The translations under genes were made by a program, and so were the position numbers. DNA of 64,000 bases from SZUA-37 sp964472525 (GTDB lineage Bacteria > Pseudomonadota > Gammaproteobacteria > UBA6429 > Thiohalophilaceae), in contig CAYYLL010000001.1 of the NCBI GenBank assembly GCA_964472525.1, positions 185,396 through 249,395 of the forward strand, written 5' to 3'. Under the pieces are notes generated by a model. It saw only the letters and a list, made by a program, of their open reading frames with translations, had not been told where the DNA came from and did not search any database. This document shows, piece by piece, positions 45,110-54,037 of this stretch. Positions within the stretch are counted from its first letter, which is position 1; every line of letters starts with the position of its first letter.

Positions 45110-46135
45110 TTATACTTTTTCTAGTGCTGTTTGATATTCACCGAGCATCGCCAAGTGATTAAGTCGTGTACGCTTGAGCAAAGCGTGTTGCGCTGTGAGC
45201 CCATTTTCTATCTTGCCATGCCAAGCCTGCAAAACGGTTTGTTGGAGTGCACGACCATAGGAAATACTCAGTTTCCAAGGCGTAGGTGTATCCGCTGCTT
45301 GTTGATTGATTGCATTCAAATTGGCGGTGGCTTCTTCCGGACTTTGGCCACCCGATAGAAAGTTGATGCTTGGTACAGCTGCAGGAACTGTGCGGCGTAA
45401 TACTTTGATTGTCGCAGCGCCCACTTCATTTGGCTCTGCTCGACGGCAGTCCTTGCCGGGTAAGACCATATTGGGCTTGAGTATCATTAATTCGAGTACC
45501 ACATGGTGATGATGTAAGGCATGGAATACAGCATGTTGAACGGCCTCGGTAACCTCGGCATGTCGATCGATATCGTGCTTGCCATCCATTAGTACCTCCG
45601 GTTCTACAATTGGCACCAGACCTTCTTCTTGGCAGACGGCAGCATAACGAGCCAGCATTTCGGCGTTAGCCTCGATGCCATGTTGACTGGGGGCATGTTT
45701 GTTAATGCTATAGATTTCACGCCATTTAGCAAAGCGTGCGCCCTGTTTTTTATAGATTCGTAGGCGTTCGGACAGACCGTCCAGCCCCTGCGTGATCATA
45801 TCTCCTGTTGACAGTGCCAGCGGGATCTTGCCCTTGTCTACTTTGATCCCCGGCACGATGTTTTGTGACCAAGCGGTAACAGGAATGGTATCGCCCTTGT
45901 CGGTTTTTTGTGTCAAGGTTTCCTCGAACAAAATGATGCCGCTGATGTACTGCCCCAGACCTTCTGTTGTCACTAGTAGATTGCGCCAAACACGCCGGGT
46001 TTCTTCAGTGGCTTTAACATCAATCGTCTTAAAGCGTTTGGTGATTGTGGGTGTGCTTTCATCGGCAGCGAGTATGCCACGACCTTTTTGCACCATATCG
46101 TGGATGGTGGCTTCCAATTCTGCTAAATATTGCAT
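45110..46135 (-). CDS. Fructose-bisphosphate aldolase, class I
   Basis: A Schiff-base aldolase of about 341 residues that cleaves fructose 1,6-bisphosphate. The family active site appears as MILKPNMVLPG (about 222-232, Lys in the Schiff base), with GILAADEST near the start and SGGQSPEEATANLNAIN near 265. Three ATG codons occur in a row (46141, 46138, 46135). GGAG before them has best spacing (7 nt) to the third, so that start is given. It is last in a - strand unit with xfp and ackA. Class I enzymes in bacteria often serve gluconeogenesis, which fits the PEP synthase in the island. Confidence 0.92.
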   Translation of the reverse strand: MQYLAELEATIHDMVQKGRGILAADESTPTITKRFKTIDVKATEETRRVWRNLLVTTEGLGQYISGIILFEETLTQKTDKGDTIPVTAWSQNIVPGIKVDKGKIPLALSTGDMITQGLDGLSERLRIYKKQGARFAKWREIYSINKHAPSQHGIEANAEMLARYAAVCQEEGLVPIVEPEVLMDGKHDIDRHAEVTEAVQHAVFHALHHHHVVLELMILKPNMVLPGKDCRRAEPNEVGAATIKVLRRTVPAAVPSINFLSGGQSPEEATANLNAINQQAADTPTPWKLSISYGRALQQTVLQAWHGKIENGLTAQHALLKRTRLNHLAMLGEYQTALEKV

Positions 46136-46148
46136 CATCATTCTCCGG

Positions 46149-46781
46149 TTAGTTCATTTTTAGTGTATTGATTATGCGTTCCGAATTTATGTTTTTAGGA
46201 TCATGCCAATGTTGATGCATGAGTACTGCGATGGCTGCGGGTGCAAGACGAGCTGTCGGTGGATCAGTCTGTGAGGGCGGCATGATCGGCACTTGAGCCC
46301 CGATTGCAATGCCCGCAATCGGGGCGTTGGCCAGATCCACGGCATTCTGGATGATCTGTGATTTAATAGAAAGATCTGGTGCGATATTGATGGCCGCATT
46401 GGTGATAAACAGCAATTTGGAATAACTGGATAATTCAGTAATAAAAATATGACTGATACGGCGCGCTGTGCGTAATTGTTTTAGTACTGGGCCCATTAGT
46501 ATGTCGGTATGGATCCAGCCCTTAATTAATGCTCTAACTTTGCCGTCTCGAACCTGTTTTACCCCCTCCAATGCAGCCGCTTCTCTTATTTCGCGTAATC
46601 GCCGAGCAGTCTCATGGAATATTTTTGATGGTATGCAGCCTTCGAACAAACAGGTGCCACCCAGTCCTGCGCCTTTTTCGACCAGTAAGACTGATTTCCC
46701 AGCCGCCACGAGTGCCATGGCCGTTGGAGTGTCGCCGGGGCCGCCACCGATGATCAGGTATTCAGTATTTTGTAATTTCAT
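46149..46781 (-). pseudogene. Hybrid remnant: dihydrolipoamide-dehydrogenase N-terminus joined to pieces of a phosphate acetyltransferase
   Basis: One open frame of about 210 codons that makes no known protein. Residues 1-60 are the FAD-binding start of a pyridine-nucleotide disulfide reductase (LIIGGGPG, GLGGTCLFEGCIPSK). From about residue 75 the text becomes that of a Pta/Ptb-family acyltransferase: DGKVRALIKGWIHTDILM, ARRISHIF and AAINIAPDLSIKSQIIQNAVDLA. It then jumps, with about 100 residues missing, to a C-terminal piece, AIGAQVPIMPPSQTD ... RLAPAAIAVL. AGGAAA lies before the ATG 46781, which follows the xfp stop. It is not expected to be functional; two former genes between xfp and fba have collapsed into one. 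Confidence 0.85.
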
Positions 46782-46791
46782 TTTTATTTCC

Positions 46792-49179
46792 TCAGTTTGT
46801 TGTCCAGATCCAGTTTTGAATTTCCGGCATATCCTCACCATGTTTGATAATGTACTGCTGGTGTTCAATTAGCTTGTCGCGCATTAGCTGTTTCAAATGA
46901 GCGCCTTTGGAGCCTTGGTCTCCGGTGCGATCAATAACATCAATCACCAGATGAAAACGATCCAGATCGTTGAGTACGGCCATGTCAAAAGGTGTGGTTG
47001 TCGTGCCTTCTTCTTTGTAGCCACGTACATGCAGATTATGGTGGTTGTTACGCCGATAGGTCAGACGGTGAATTAACCAAGGGTAGCCATGAAAGGCAAA
47101 AACGATATGCTTATCGGTTGTGAACAGGATATCGAAGTCATGATCGCTTAAACCATTTGGATGTTCTTCTTTGGGTTGCAGGCTCATTAGGTCAACGACG
47201 TTGATAACTCGGATTCTTAGTTCGGGTAAGTGATCGCGGAGGATTTTTACCGCCGCGAGGGTCTCGAGAGTCGGCACATCACCGGCGCAGGCCATAATCA
47301 CATCGGGCTCATCATTCGTATCATTACTGGCCCATTCCCAGATGCCGATACCCGCGTGGCAGTGTTTGATTGCAGTATCCATGTCTAACCATTGGGGTTC
47401 GGGTTGTTTGCCGGCGACGATAACATTGACCTGATCTCGGCTGTTCAAACACTGTTCTGTAATACACAGCAGGGTATTAACATCTGGGGGCAAGAACACG
47501 CGTACGATATTAGCTTTCTTGTTGACCACATGGTCGATAAAACCGGGATCTTGATGAGAAAAACCATTGTGATCCTGTCGCCAAACATGCGAGGTCAGCA
47601 GAATATTTAATGAGGCAATGGGTTGCCGCCAGGGAATTTCTTTACTAACCTTGAGCCACTTAGCGTGTTGGTTGAACATGGAGTCGATAATATGAATAAA
47701 TGCTTCATAACAGGAAAACAGGCCGTGGCGACCCGTGAGCAGATAGCCTTCCAACCATCCCTGACAGGTATGCTCAGATAAAATTTCCATCACCCGGCCA
47801 TCGCTTGCGAGGTGATCGTCATACGCATAAGTTTCTGCTTCCCAAGTTCGGTTGGTCACTTGAAGCAGAGCACCTAGGCGATTGGAGACGGTTTCGTCTG
47901 GACCCATGATGCGAAAATTTTGCCGTTCGGCATTCAGCGTCATGACATCGCGCAAAAAGTCTCCCATTCTGCGGGTAGCCTCGCCGCTCACATCGCCGGG
48001 AGTGGGAACATCCATCGCGTAATCACGATAGTCGGGTAGTTTCAGATCGCGCAACAGCAGGCCTCCATTTGCGTGCGGGTTGCTGCCCATGCGTCGCTCA
48101 CCTTGTGGTGCAAGTGTTGCAAGTTCCGCTATCAGTTGACCCTTGTCATTAAACAGCTCTTCAGGCTGGTAACTTTTCATCCACTGCTCAAGTACGTGGA
48201 TGTGTTCCGGTTTCTCCGCCATTTGTGCGAACGGTACCTGATGGGCTCGCCAATAGTCTTCAAGTTTAAGGCCATCGATTTCTTTTGGGCAAGTCCAACC
48301 CTTGGGCGTTCGCAGGATAATCATCGGCCAACGTGGGCGAGTAATGTTGCCGACATTACGGGCCAGGGTTTGAATGGTATGAATGTCATCCAGAATCTTG
48401 TCTAATGTTGCGGCCATGGCTTGGTGTATGATTTGAGGATTGGTGCCTTCGATTAAATACGGTGTGTAACCATAACCACGAAACAGATCCTGTAATTCTT
48501 CACTGCTGATGCGTGCCAGCACGGTCGGGTTAGCAATTTTGTAGCCGTTGAGGTGCAGGATTGGTAACACCGCACCATCACGCGCCGGGTTTAAAAATTT
48601 ATTCGAATGCCACGCTGTGGCGGCGGGTCCAGTTTCCGCTTCACCATCACCTACCACGCAAGCAACGATAAGATCCGGGTTATCAAAGGCTGCACCATAG
48701 GCATGACTGAGGGAGTAGCCCAGCTCACCACCTTCATGGATAGAGCCCGGCGTTTCCGGTGCGGTATGGCTGGGAATACCACCGGGAAAAGAAAATTGAC
48801 GAAACAGTTTACGTATTCCTTCTTCATTTTTGCTGATATTAGGATAAAAATGACTGTAGCTGCCTTCCATATAAGTATTAGCAACAATGCCCGGTGCGCC
48901 GTGTCCGGGGCCGGTGACATAAATCATATTCAGATCCCTGGCTTTGATTACCCGATTGAGGTGGGTGTAAATCATGTTCAGTCCCGGCGTTGTACCCCAA
49001 TGGCCGAGTAGTCGTGGTTTGATATGTTCCAGTAGCAGTGGCTTTTTGAGCAAGGGATTGTCGAGCAAATAGATTTGACCAATAGACAGGTAGTTGGCAG
49101 CTCTCCACCAGCCATCGATCAATTTGAGTTCGGTATTTGATAATGGCGTATCGGTTATCGTTAAATATGTTTTTATCAT
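46792..49179 (-). CDS. xfp: Phosphoketolase (xylulose 5-phosphate/fructose 6-phosphate)
   Basis: A thiamine-diphosphate enzyme of 795 residues that splits xylulose 5-phosphate or fructose 6-phosphate to acetyl phosphate plus glyceraldehyde 3-phosphate or erythrose 4-phosphate. Motifs include the N-terminal WWRAANYLSIGQIYLLDNPL, GHGAPG, CVVGDGEAETGPAATAWHSN and NGYKIANPTVLAR. It overlaps the ackA stop by 4 bp, so the acetyl phosphate formed is probably turned to acetate and ATP by AckA. It belongs to the operon preceded by the palindrome at 50474. Confidence 0.95.
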   Translation of the reverse strand: MIKTYLTITDTPLSNTELKLIDGWWRAANYLSIGQIYLLDNPLLKKPLLLEHIKPRLLGHWGTTPGLNMIYTHLNRVIKARDLNMIYVTGPGHGAPGIVANTYMEGSYSHFYPNISKNEEGIRKLFRQFSFPGGIPSHTAPETPGSIHEGGELGYSLSHAYGAAFDNPDLIVACVVGDGEAETGPAATAWHSNKFLNPARDGAVLPILHLNGYKIANPTVLARISSEELQDLFRGYGYTPYLIEGTNPQIIHQAMAATLDKILDDIHTIQTLARNVGNITRPRWPMIILRTPKGWTCPKEIDGLKLEDYWRAHQVPFAQMAEKPEHIHVLEQWMKSYQPEELFNDKGQLIAELATLAPQGERRMGSNPHANGGLLLRDLKLPDYRDYAMDVPTPGDVSGEATRRMGDFLRDVMTLNAERQNFRIMGPDETVSNRLGALLQVTNRTWEAETYAYDDHLASDGRVMEILSEHTCQGWLEGYLLTGRHGLFSCYEAFIHIIDSMFNQHAKWLKVSKEIPWRQPIASLNILLTSHVWRQDHNGFSHQDPGFIDHVVNKKANIVRVFLPPDVNTLLCITEQCLNSRDQVNVIVAGKQPEPQWLDMDTAIKHCHAGIGIWEWASNDTNDEPDVIMACAGDVPTLETLAAVKILRDHLPELRIRVINVVDLMSLQPKEEHPNGLSDHDFDILFTTDKHIVFAFHGYPWLIHRLTYRRNNHHNLHVRGYKEEGTTTTPFDMAVLNDLDRFHLVIDVIDRTGDQGSKGAHLKQLMRDKLIEHQQYIIKHGEDMPEIQNWIWTTN

Positions 49180-50381
49180 GACGAGACTCTTTGATTATAT
49201 TTGTTAATAAGATGAAGGGTCTGTTCGGCAACCACTTGCGCTTCGTTCGTGGGAATAACCCAGGCTTGGACAAGACTACCTGCTGCGTGGATACAAGCCC
49301 GACCCTGCGTATTGGCCTTGCTGTCCAATTTAAGCCCAAGCCATTTACAACGTTCACTGATGGCAGCACGAATCGACGTGGCGTTTTCGCCAATACCGGC
49401 AGTGAAAACTAATGCATCGACACCGCCGAGTGCGGCAGCCAGTGAACCAATGGCGCGTACCGTGTAGTGAACAAATTGTTCAATGGCCCGTTGTGCTTGT
49501 ATTGATGGGTTGGTTAGCAATTCAGCCATATTATCCGTTTCGCCTGAGACACCCAGCAAGCCAGACTGGAAATACAGTAAATTGGAAATTGCCTCAGTCG
49601 TCATACCTTGATCCTGCAAGTACAACACCACCGCAGGATCGATGCTGCCACAGCGTGTCCCCATGGGGATGCCATCGAGCGGGGTAAAGGTCATGGTGGT
49701 GGCGACACTTCGGCGCTGGTTGATAGCACACAGACTAGCACCATGACCAAGGTGGGCGATGATAACCTTGCCATCAGCTAACTCACCCAAGTGATTGGGC
49801 AAAATTTTTGTGATGTACTCATAGGATAAACCATGAAAGCCATAACGACGAACATTATCCAGTTCAGGCATAGAAGGTAACGCAAAGTCGCGTTCTACCT
49901 CTGGGCGGTCATGATGAAATGCTGTATCGAAGCAAGCAACTTGAGGTAACCGAGGTTGAAGCTCTTGTAATATTGTGATGCCTTGTAGACAGGCAGGCTG
50001 GTGATTGGGTGCTAACGGAATCAAGCTGCTTAAATAGGTGAGGTTGTCTTCTGTTACTCGGACAGGTGCATGGAAACGACATCCACCATGCACGACACGA
50101 TGCCCCACGCCGACTAGTTTCTGCGCAAGGCTTTCTTTTGCCAGCCAATCCAACAGAATCTTTAGGGCATGTTCGTGGTTGGATATGCTGATTTTTTCAG
50201 TATGAAACAGATGGCCATTGGCATCGTGGATATGAAACAGAGCAGTACGGCCAATCGAGATAAACTCACCTCGGTACCGGCAGTGCAGTGCTTCCGGCCG
50301 ATGAATCGTAAACAGTGCAAATTTGAGACTCGATGAGCCACTGTTAATGGTTAGCAGGGATGGGGATTGGTCCATATCCAT
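49176..50381 (-). CDS. ackA: Acetate kinase
   Basis: A 401-residue kinase that converts acetyl phosphate and ADP to acetate and ATP. Family motifs are LLTINSGSSSLKF near the start, VAHVGH-like GVGHRVVHGG near 95, LDGIPMGTRCGSIDP near 235 and FTAGIGENATSIR near 325. It is first of the intact genes in the unit ackA-xfp-(remnant)-fba, overlapping xfp by 4 bp. The start may be 50381 or ATG 50375; neither has a strong ribosome-binding site. A palindromic operator lies about 93 bp upstream. Confidence 0.95.
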   Translation of the reverse strand: MDMDQSPSLLTINSGSSSLKFALFTIHRPEALHCRYRGEFISIGRTALFHIHDANGHLFHTEKISISNHEHALKILLDWLAKESLAQKLVGVGHRVVHGGCRFHAPVRVTEDNLTYLSSLIPLAPNHQPACLQGITILQELQPRLPQVACFDTAFHHDRPEVERDFALPSMPELDNVRRYGFHGLSYEYITKILPNHLGELADGKVIIAHLGHGASLCAINQRRSVATTMTFTPLDGIPMGTRCGSIDPAVVLYLQDQGMTTEAISNLLYFQSGLLGVSGETDNMAELLTNPSIQAQRAIEQFVHYTVRAIGSLAAALGGVDALVFTAGIGENATSIRAAISERCKWLGLKLDSKANTQGRACIHAAGSLVQAWVIPTNEAQVVAEQTLHLINKYNQRVSS

Positions 50382-50473
50382 TACATTCTAAAATGCGGGT
50401 GTACCGATCCCATTAACATGTTAGCAGTCTCAAGTTCATAGGCATGATTGTGCGCCCATCAATTAGCGATGGA

Positions 50474-50489
50474 TGCAACTTGAGTGACA
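50474..50489. promoter_or_regulatory. Island operator, ackA-xfp side
   Basis: TGCAACTTGAGTGACA: the right half GTGACA is perfect and the left half has TGCAAC for TGTCAC. It is centred about 100 bp upstream of ackA. One of five related 16-bp sites in the island, proposed to bind the Crp/Fnr-family protein encoded at 61187. Confidence 0.6.
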
Positions 50490-50525
50490 GTGGTCATGTT
50501 AAGTGGATGGGAAAACCAGAATCAA

Positions 50526-50732
50526 TTATTTTGCCTGTCGGAGCATATTCTGTATTGTGTGACAGACACCTTTTGTATCAGGGATACTTGCCGCTTCCAG
50601 CGTGCGGTTATAAGGTGTCGGTACGTCAGTAGCGGCTACCCATTGTGAATCGGCTTCTCTCCAAAGTTGTAATTCAGGCGCCGCCTGAGCCGGTGCTAAC
50701 TGTCCAAATTTTTCATTGTGCGGTCGTTTCAT
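50526..50732 (-). pseudogene. Remnant resembling the C-terminus of pyruvate/2-oxoacid dehydrogenase E1 beta
   Basis: A 68-codon open frame. Its last 30 residues (TDVPTPYNRTLEAASIPD, then a helix NMLRQ) resemble the end of E1 beta subunits. A full protein has about 325 residues, and the first 30 here match nothing I recognise. The frame overlaps the pdhA remnant by 4 bp (ATGA), as intact pdhA-pdhB pairs do. It reads toward ackA. Confidence 0.6.
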
Positions 50733-51198
50733 TTCTGTACTCCATAAAGATCCAGCGCAGAGTGATAAACATTCGTTGCAATATTTTCTGGTTCAGGACT
50801 TTGTTCGGCAAAAGATACCGCCGATTCAATTTGTTTATCCACACTTTGTTCAATCGTCTGACAGTCATCTTCATTCAACCAGTTTTCTTTATATGGCTTG
50901 TTGCCGAAAAGTTTGTAGTGGATCGCGTGCTTTAAGTTCAGCCACTTCCAGCACTGAACGGTAAGCACCGGCAATTTCCATAAAGCAGCCATGTTTAATG
51001 ATTCATGAAACGTTCCTTGATTAGCTGCACCATCACCGAAATAACATAACACCACATTACTACAACGGCTTCTTCCCCCGGATAAAGATGTAAAAAACCA
51101 CCGATATTACCTTGTGTATATTGTTCAGCTGCGGCTTCTTCGAAGCGACGCGCCAGTAGCATATCGGTAAAAAATTGACGAGCCAGACTTTGTTGCAT
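50729..51198 (-). pseudogene. Pyruvate dehydrogenase E1 alpha remnant (two deletions and a frameshift)
   Basis: The first piece (from ATG 51198, after GAGGG) matches the E1 alpha N-terminus: FFTDMLLARRFEEAAAEQY and GGFLHLYPGEEAV. The frame then shifts. After a loss of about 100 residues a second piece reads VLCYFGDGAANQGTFHESLN ... WKLPV, the thiamine-binding region. A further loss joins the C-terminal part (AIHYKLFGNKPYKENW). The whole spans 470 bp where about 1 kb is expected. It lies between the operators at 50474 and 51342 and is clearly dead. Confidence 0.85.
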
Positions 51199-51341
51199 AA
51201 AAACCCTCGTTTGAAGTTAACTATCATCGACAAAATTATATTTTCTGTTTTTTTTGACATGATAGTATTAAATTTATACAAAATGCCGACTAAACAGAAA
51301 GGAATACCTCCCTTATATTCAGGTAATTTTTGATCTTATGC

Positions 51342-51357
51342 TGTCACCTAGGTAGCA
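51342..51357. promoter_or_regulatory. Island operator, LOG/pdhA side
   Basis: TGTCACCTAGGTAGCA: the left half TGTCAC is perfect, the right half degenerate (GTAGCA for GTGACA), with the same 4-bp spacer. It lies about 68 bp upstream of the LOG-family start and 144 bp upstream of the pdhA remnant start on the other strand, so it may once have served both directions. Confidence 0.55.
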
Positions 51358-51424
51358 GCATAGGGTAGATGGTGTGGTTTAATATTATTCAAACTAATTA
51401 ACCAGACGTATAGAGTAAGGCTCT

Positions 51425-52387
51425 TTGAAGACAAAACACAGCAGACCAGAAGTACCTGAACCAGCATGCGAACACCAACGCAGGGAGCCACTACCTTGGC
51501 AAAAGCCTAAACCGAAGGCCGAAGATCTTCAAGGACCGGCCAAGCTTGAGGCGATCATGAATAGTTCTTCATATAGACCGGCTATCGAGGATGTCGATTT
51601 TCTCGACGGTGACGATGCGCGCGGAGTACGCCTACAACTGGATTATTTGAAACCAGACAGACTACTCAAAGCGCACGGTGTTGAGCATGGTATCGTCGTG
51701 TTTGGTAGTACCCGTATTGTTGAGCCCGCCGCTGCAAAACTTAAAATTGAACTATTACGAGATGCCTTGAGGCTATATCCAGAAGACACTGAATTACAAC
51801 GGCGACTTGTTGTTGCTGAACGTATCCTTGCTAAGAGTCATTATTATGAAGTTGCCCGCGAGTTTACACGCTTGGTTGGCAATGCGGGTAACGGCCCGAA
51901 AGATTCACGTCTTGTGGTTGTGACAGGTGGCGGGCCGGGTGTGATGGAGGCAGCCAATCGTGGAGCGCATGATGCAGGTGCCAAAACGGTTGGATTCAAT
52001 ATTACTTTGCCTCATGAGCAGTATCCAAATCCTTATGTGTCTCCAGAACTGTGTTTCCAGTTTCATTATTTTGCCTTGCGCAAAATGCACTTTTTATTAC
52101 GCGCTAGGGCCTTGGTGGCTTTCCCTGGCGGGTTTGGCACCTTTGATGAATTGTTTGAAACACTTACCTTGATTCAAACTCGTAAGATTAAACCCCTGCC
52201 AGTAGTGTTAGTTGGTGAAAGTTATTGGCGTAAAGCCTTTGATATTGACTATCTGGTCGATGAAGGTGTTATTGATATTGAGGATCGTGATTTGTTTTGG
52301 TATGCGGAAACAGCAGATGATATATGGGACGGTTTGTTATGTTGGTATGAGCGAAACGGTGAATCATTAATAGAGGAGAAACAATGA
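51425..52387 (+). CDS. LOG-family protein (nucleoside 5'-monophosphate phosphoribohydrolase-like)
   Basis: A 320-residue protein of the LOG/'lysine decarboxylase-like' Rossmann family. GGGPGVMEAANRGA (about 165) and FPGGFGTFDELFE (about 230) are the signature PGGxGTxxE nucleotide-binding motifs. Relatives remove ribose phosphate from AMP or cytokinin nucleotides; the bacterial role is often nucleotide salvage. The N-terminal 100 residues are unlike short LOG proteins and match a longer subgroup. The start is TTG 51425 with TAAGG five bases before it. It overlaps the next gene by 4 bp. Confidence 0.87.
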   Translation: MKTKHSRPEVPEPACEHQRREPLPWQKPKPKAEDLQGPAKLEAIMNSSSYRPAIEDVDFLDGDDARGVRLQLDYLKPDRLLKAHGVEHGIVVFGSTRIVEPAAAKLKIELLRDALRLYPEDTELQRRLVVAERILAKSHYYEVAREFTRLVGNAGNGPKDSRLVVVTGGGPGVMEAANRGAHDAGAKTVGFNITLPHEQYPNPYVSPELCFQFHYFALRKMHFLLRARALVAFPGGFGTFDELFETLTLIQTRKIKPLPVVLVGESYWRKAFDIDYLVDEGVIDIEDRDLFWYAETADDIWDGLLCWYERNGESLIEEKQ

Positions 52388-53778
52388 AAATATCATTTCA
52401 CGGTGCAGATCAGGGCGTGACCGGATCCTGTCATTTACTCGAATGTGCGGATAAGAAAATTCTGATTGATTGTGGTCTGTATCAAGGTGGCCGTGAACTG
52501 GTAGAGGAAAACGCTGAGCCGTTTGGCTTTGATCCGGCTGATATCGATTTCCTGTTACTCACTCACGGTCATCTCGATCATTGTGGGCGTATTCCCTTAC
52601 TTGCCAAGCAGGGATTTAAAGGTGAAGTTATCACGACAGCCGCTACGGTGGAACTGGCAAGACTGGTTATGTTGGACTCGGCTGGCCTGCAAGAAGAAGA
52701 GGCGCGTTATCAATTACGTAAAGTTCAGCGTTATGGCGGTAAACATGCAAAAAATGTTGAGCCACTTTACACCACGTTGGATGCGCTCAACAGTCTTGAA
52801 TTTTTTGGACGTCAGGCCAGCTATGATCAAGCTATTCAATTGGCACCGGGTATTCGTGTCACTTTTATCGATGCAGGACATATATTAGGTTCGGCAAGTA
52901 TTTTTCTGCAGCTTGAGGAAGATAAGCAACAACATCGCCTACTTTTTTCGGGTGACTTGGGTTATAGCGGACGCGCCATACTGCGTAATCCAGCAATACC
53001 GCCACAAGTCGATAGTGTTGTTATGGAAACGACTTACGGCGATCGTTTACATAAACAATTACAACCTTCGATCGAAGAGCTTTATGATGCCATCAATAAA
53101 ACGATTGGGCGGGGCGGAAATATTATTATCCCCACCTTCGCATTGGAACGTGCGCAGGAGATACTCTATTATCTTCGAGAAGGGGTCGAAAACAAACACC
53201 TTGAGCATTATATCAATGTGTTTCTAGACTCGCCCATGGCTATTTCCGCCACGCAAATATTTGAACGCCACCCTGAATGTTTTGATGCCAAAACTTTGGC
53301 TGTCTCACATAATGGTAGCGATCCATTTAATTTGCCTGGGCTGCATTTTACAAGGGAGACTGCGGAGTCCATATCGATTAATCAGATCAGAGGTGGTGCA
53401 GTGATCCTTGCGGGTTCAGGAATGTGTACGGGTGGGCGTGTACGCCATCACCTGATGCATAACCTTTGGCGTAAGGAATGTAGCATTGTGTTTGTCGGTT
53501 ATGCGGCACAGGGTACGCTAGCTAGAAAGATTGTTGATGGTGCAAAAAGTGTACATATTTATAAAGAAGAAATACTGGTACGTGCCAATATTTATACCAT
53601 AGGTGGTTTTTCTGCGCATGCCGATCAGGCCGAGCTATTGAACTGGCATCAGCAGATGGGAAATCCAACAACCACTTTTCTTGTTCATGGTGAACAGGAA
53701 AGTATGAATGCCTTTGCAAAAAAACTGAAAAACACTCGCGTAGAAATGCCTATAGTGAACCAAGAATATATTTTATAG
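52384..53778 (+). CDS. Metallo-beta-lactamase/beta-CASP RNA hydrolase
   Basis: A 464-residue protein with the nuclease-type MBL fold. LTHGHLDHCGR (about 59-69) binds two metal ions, LFSGDLGYSGRAI and METTYGDR follow, and the beta-CASP part (about 240-380) ends in GSGMCTGGRVRHHL and GGFSAHADQAELLNW. These match the YsfB/CPSF-like group of RNA processing exonucleases. It is coupled to the LOG gene by an ATGA overlap. Expression from the island operator suggests a role under the same anaerobic or stress conditions (inference). Confidence 0.9.
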   Translation: MKISFHGADQGVTGSCHLLECADKKILIDCGLYQGGRELVEENAEPFGFDPADIDFLLLTHGHLDHCGRIPLLAKQGFKGEVITTAATVELARLVMLDSAGLQEEEARYQLRKVQRYGGKHAKNVEPLYTTLDALNSLEFFGRQASYDQAIQLAPGIRVTFIDAGHILGSASIFLQLEEDKQQHRLLFSGDLGYSGRAILRNPAIPPQVDSVVMETTYGDRLHKQLQPSIEELYDAINKTIGRGGNIIIPTFALERAQEILYYLREGVENKHLEHYINVFLDSPMAISATQIFERHPECFDAKTLAVSHNGSDPFNLPGLHFTRETAESISINQIRGGAVILAGSGMCTGGRVRHHLMHNLWRKECSIVFVGYAAQGTLARKIVDGAKSVHIYKEEILVRANIYTIGGFSAHADQAELLNWHQQMGNPTTTFLVHGEQESMNAFAKKLKNTRVEMPIVNQEYIL

Positions 53779-53802
53779 AAATAATGGGGGACTCACTGAT
53801 AG

Positions 53803-53994
53803 TCGATATTACTTATCCCCTTTATCTGGGCTGGAGGGCAGGGTGATGACTTTCTCGGCATCGCCTACAGCAATGAGAAGGAGCGTTACAAAGTTTGGGG
53901 TGCCGAAGGTGCGCTATGGGGTTCACTGGGTGGACTTTTGGTGGGTGCCGCGGCTGGCCTGTTTCTGTTGCCCGGCATTGGGGCTGAGCCATAA
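53803..53994 (+). pseudogene. Fragment of a general-stress-protein-like (DUF1269-type) membrane protein
   Basis: An open stretch without start codon ends at 53994. It reads GDDFLGIAYSNEK, then YKVWGAEGALWGSLGGLL and a hydrophobic LFLLPGIG. This resembles the centre of the family that includes the protein at 62096 (GFYCIDDRVAFLG ... AGAAFFW). N- and C-terminal parts are missing. It follows the MBL gene by about 25 bp and so probably once belonged to that operon. Confidence 0.5.
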
Positions 53995-54037
53995 TCCTGT
54001 CAATCGCAGCACTTTTGCTTAACAACATTTCGATATT

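Noticed and set aside
46782..46868. Extension of the lpd/pta remnant to an ATG at 46868
   Set aside because: It lies inside the end of xfp; the frame from 46781 has a ribosome-binding site and the true FAD-domain start.
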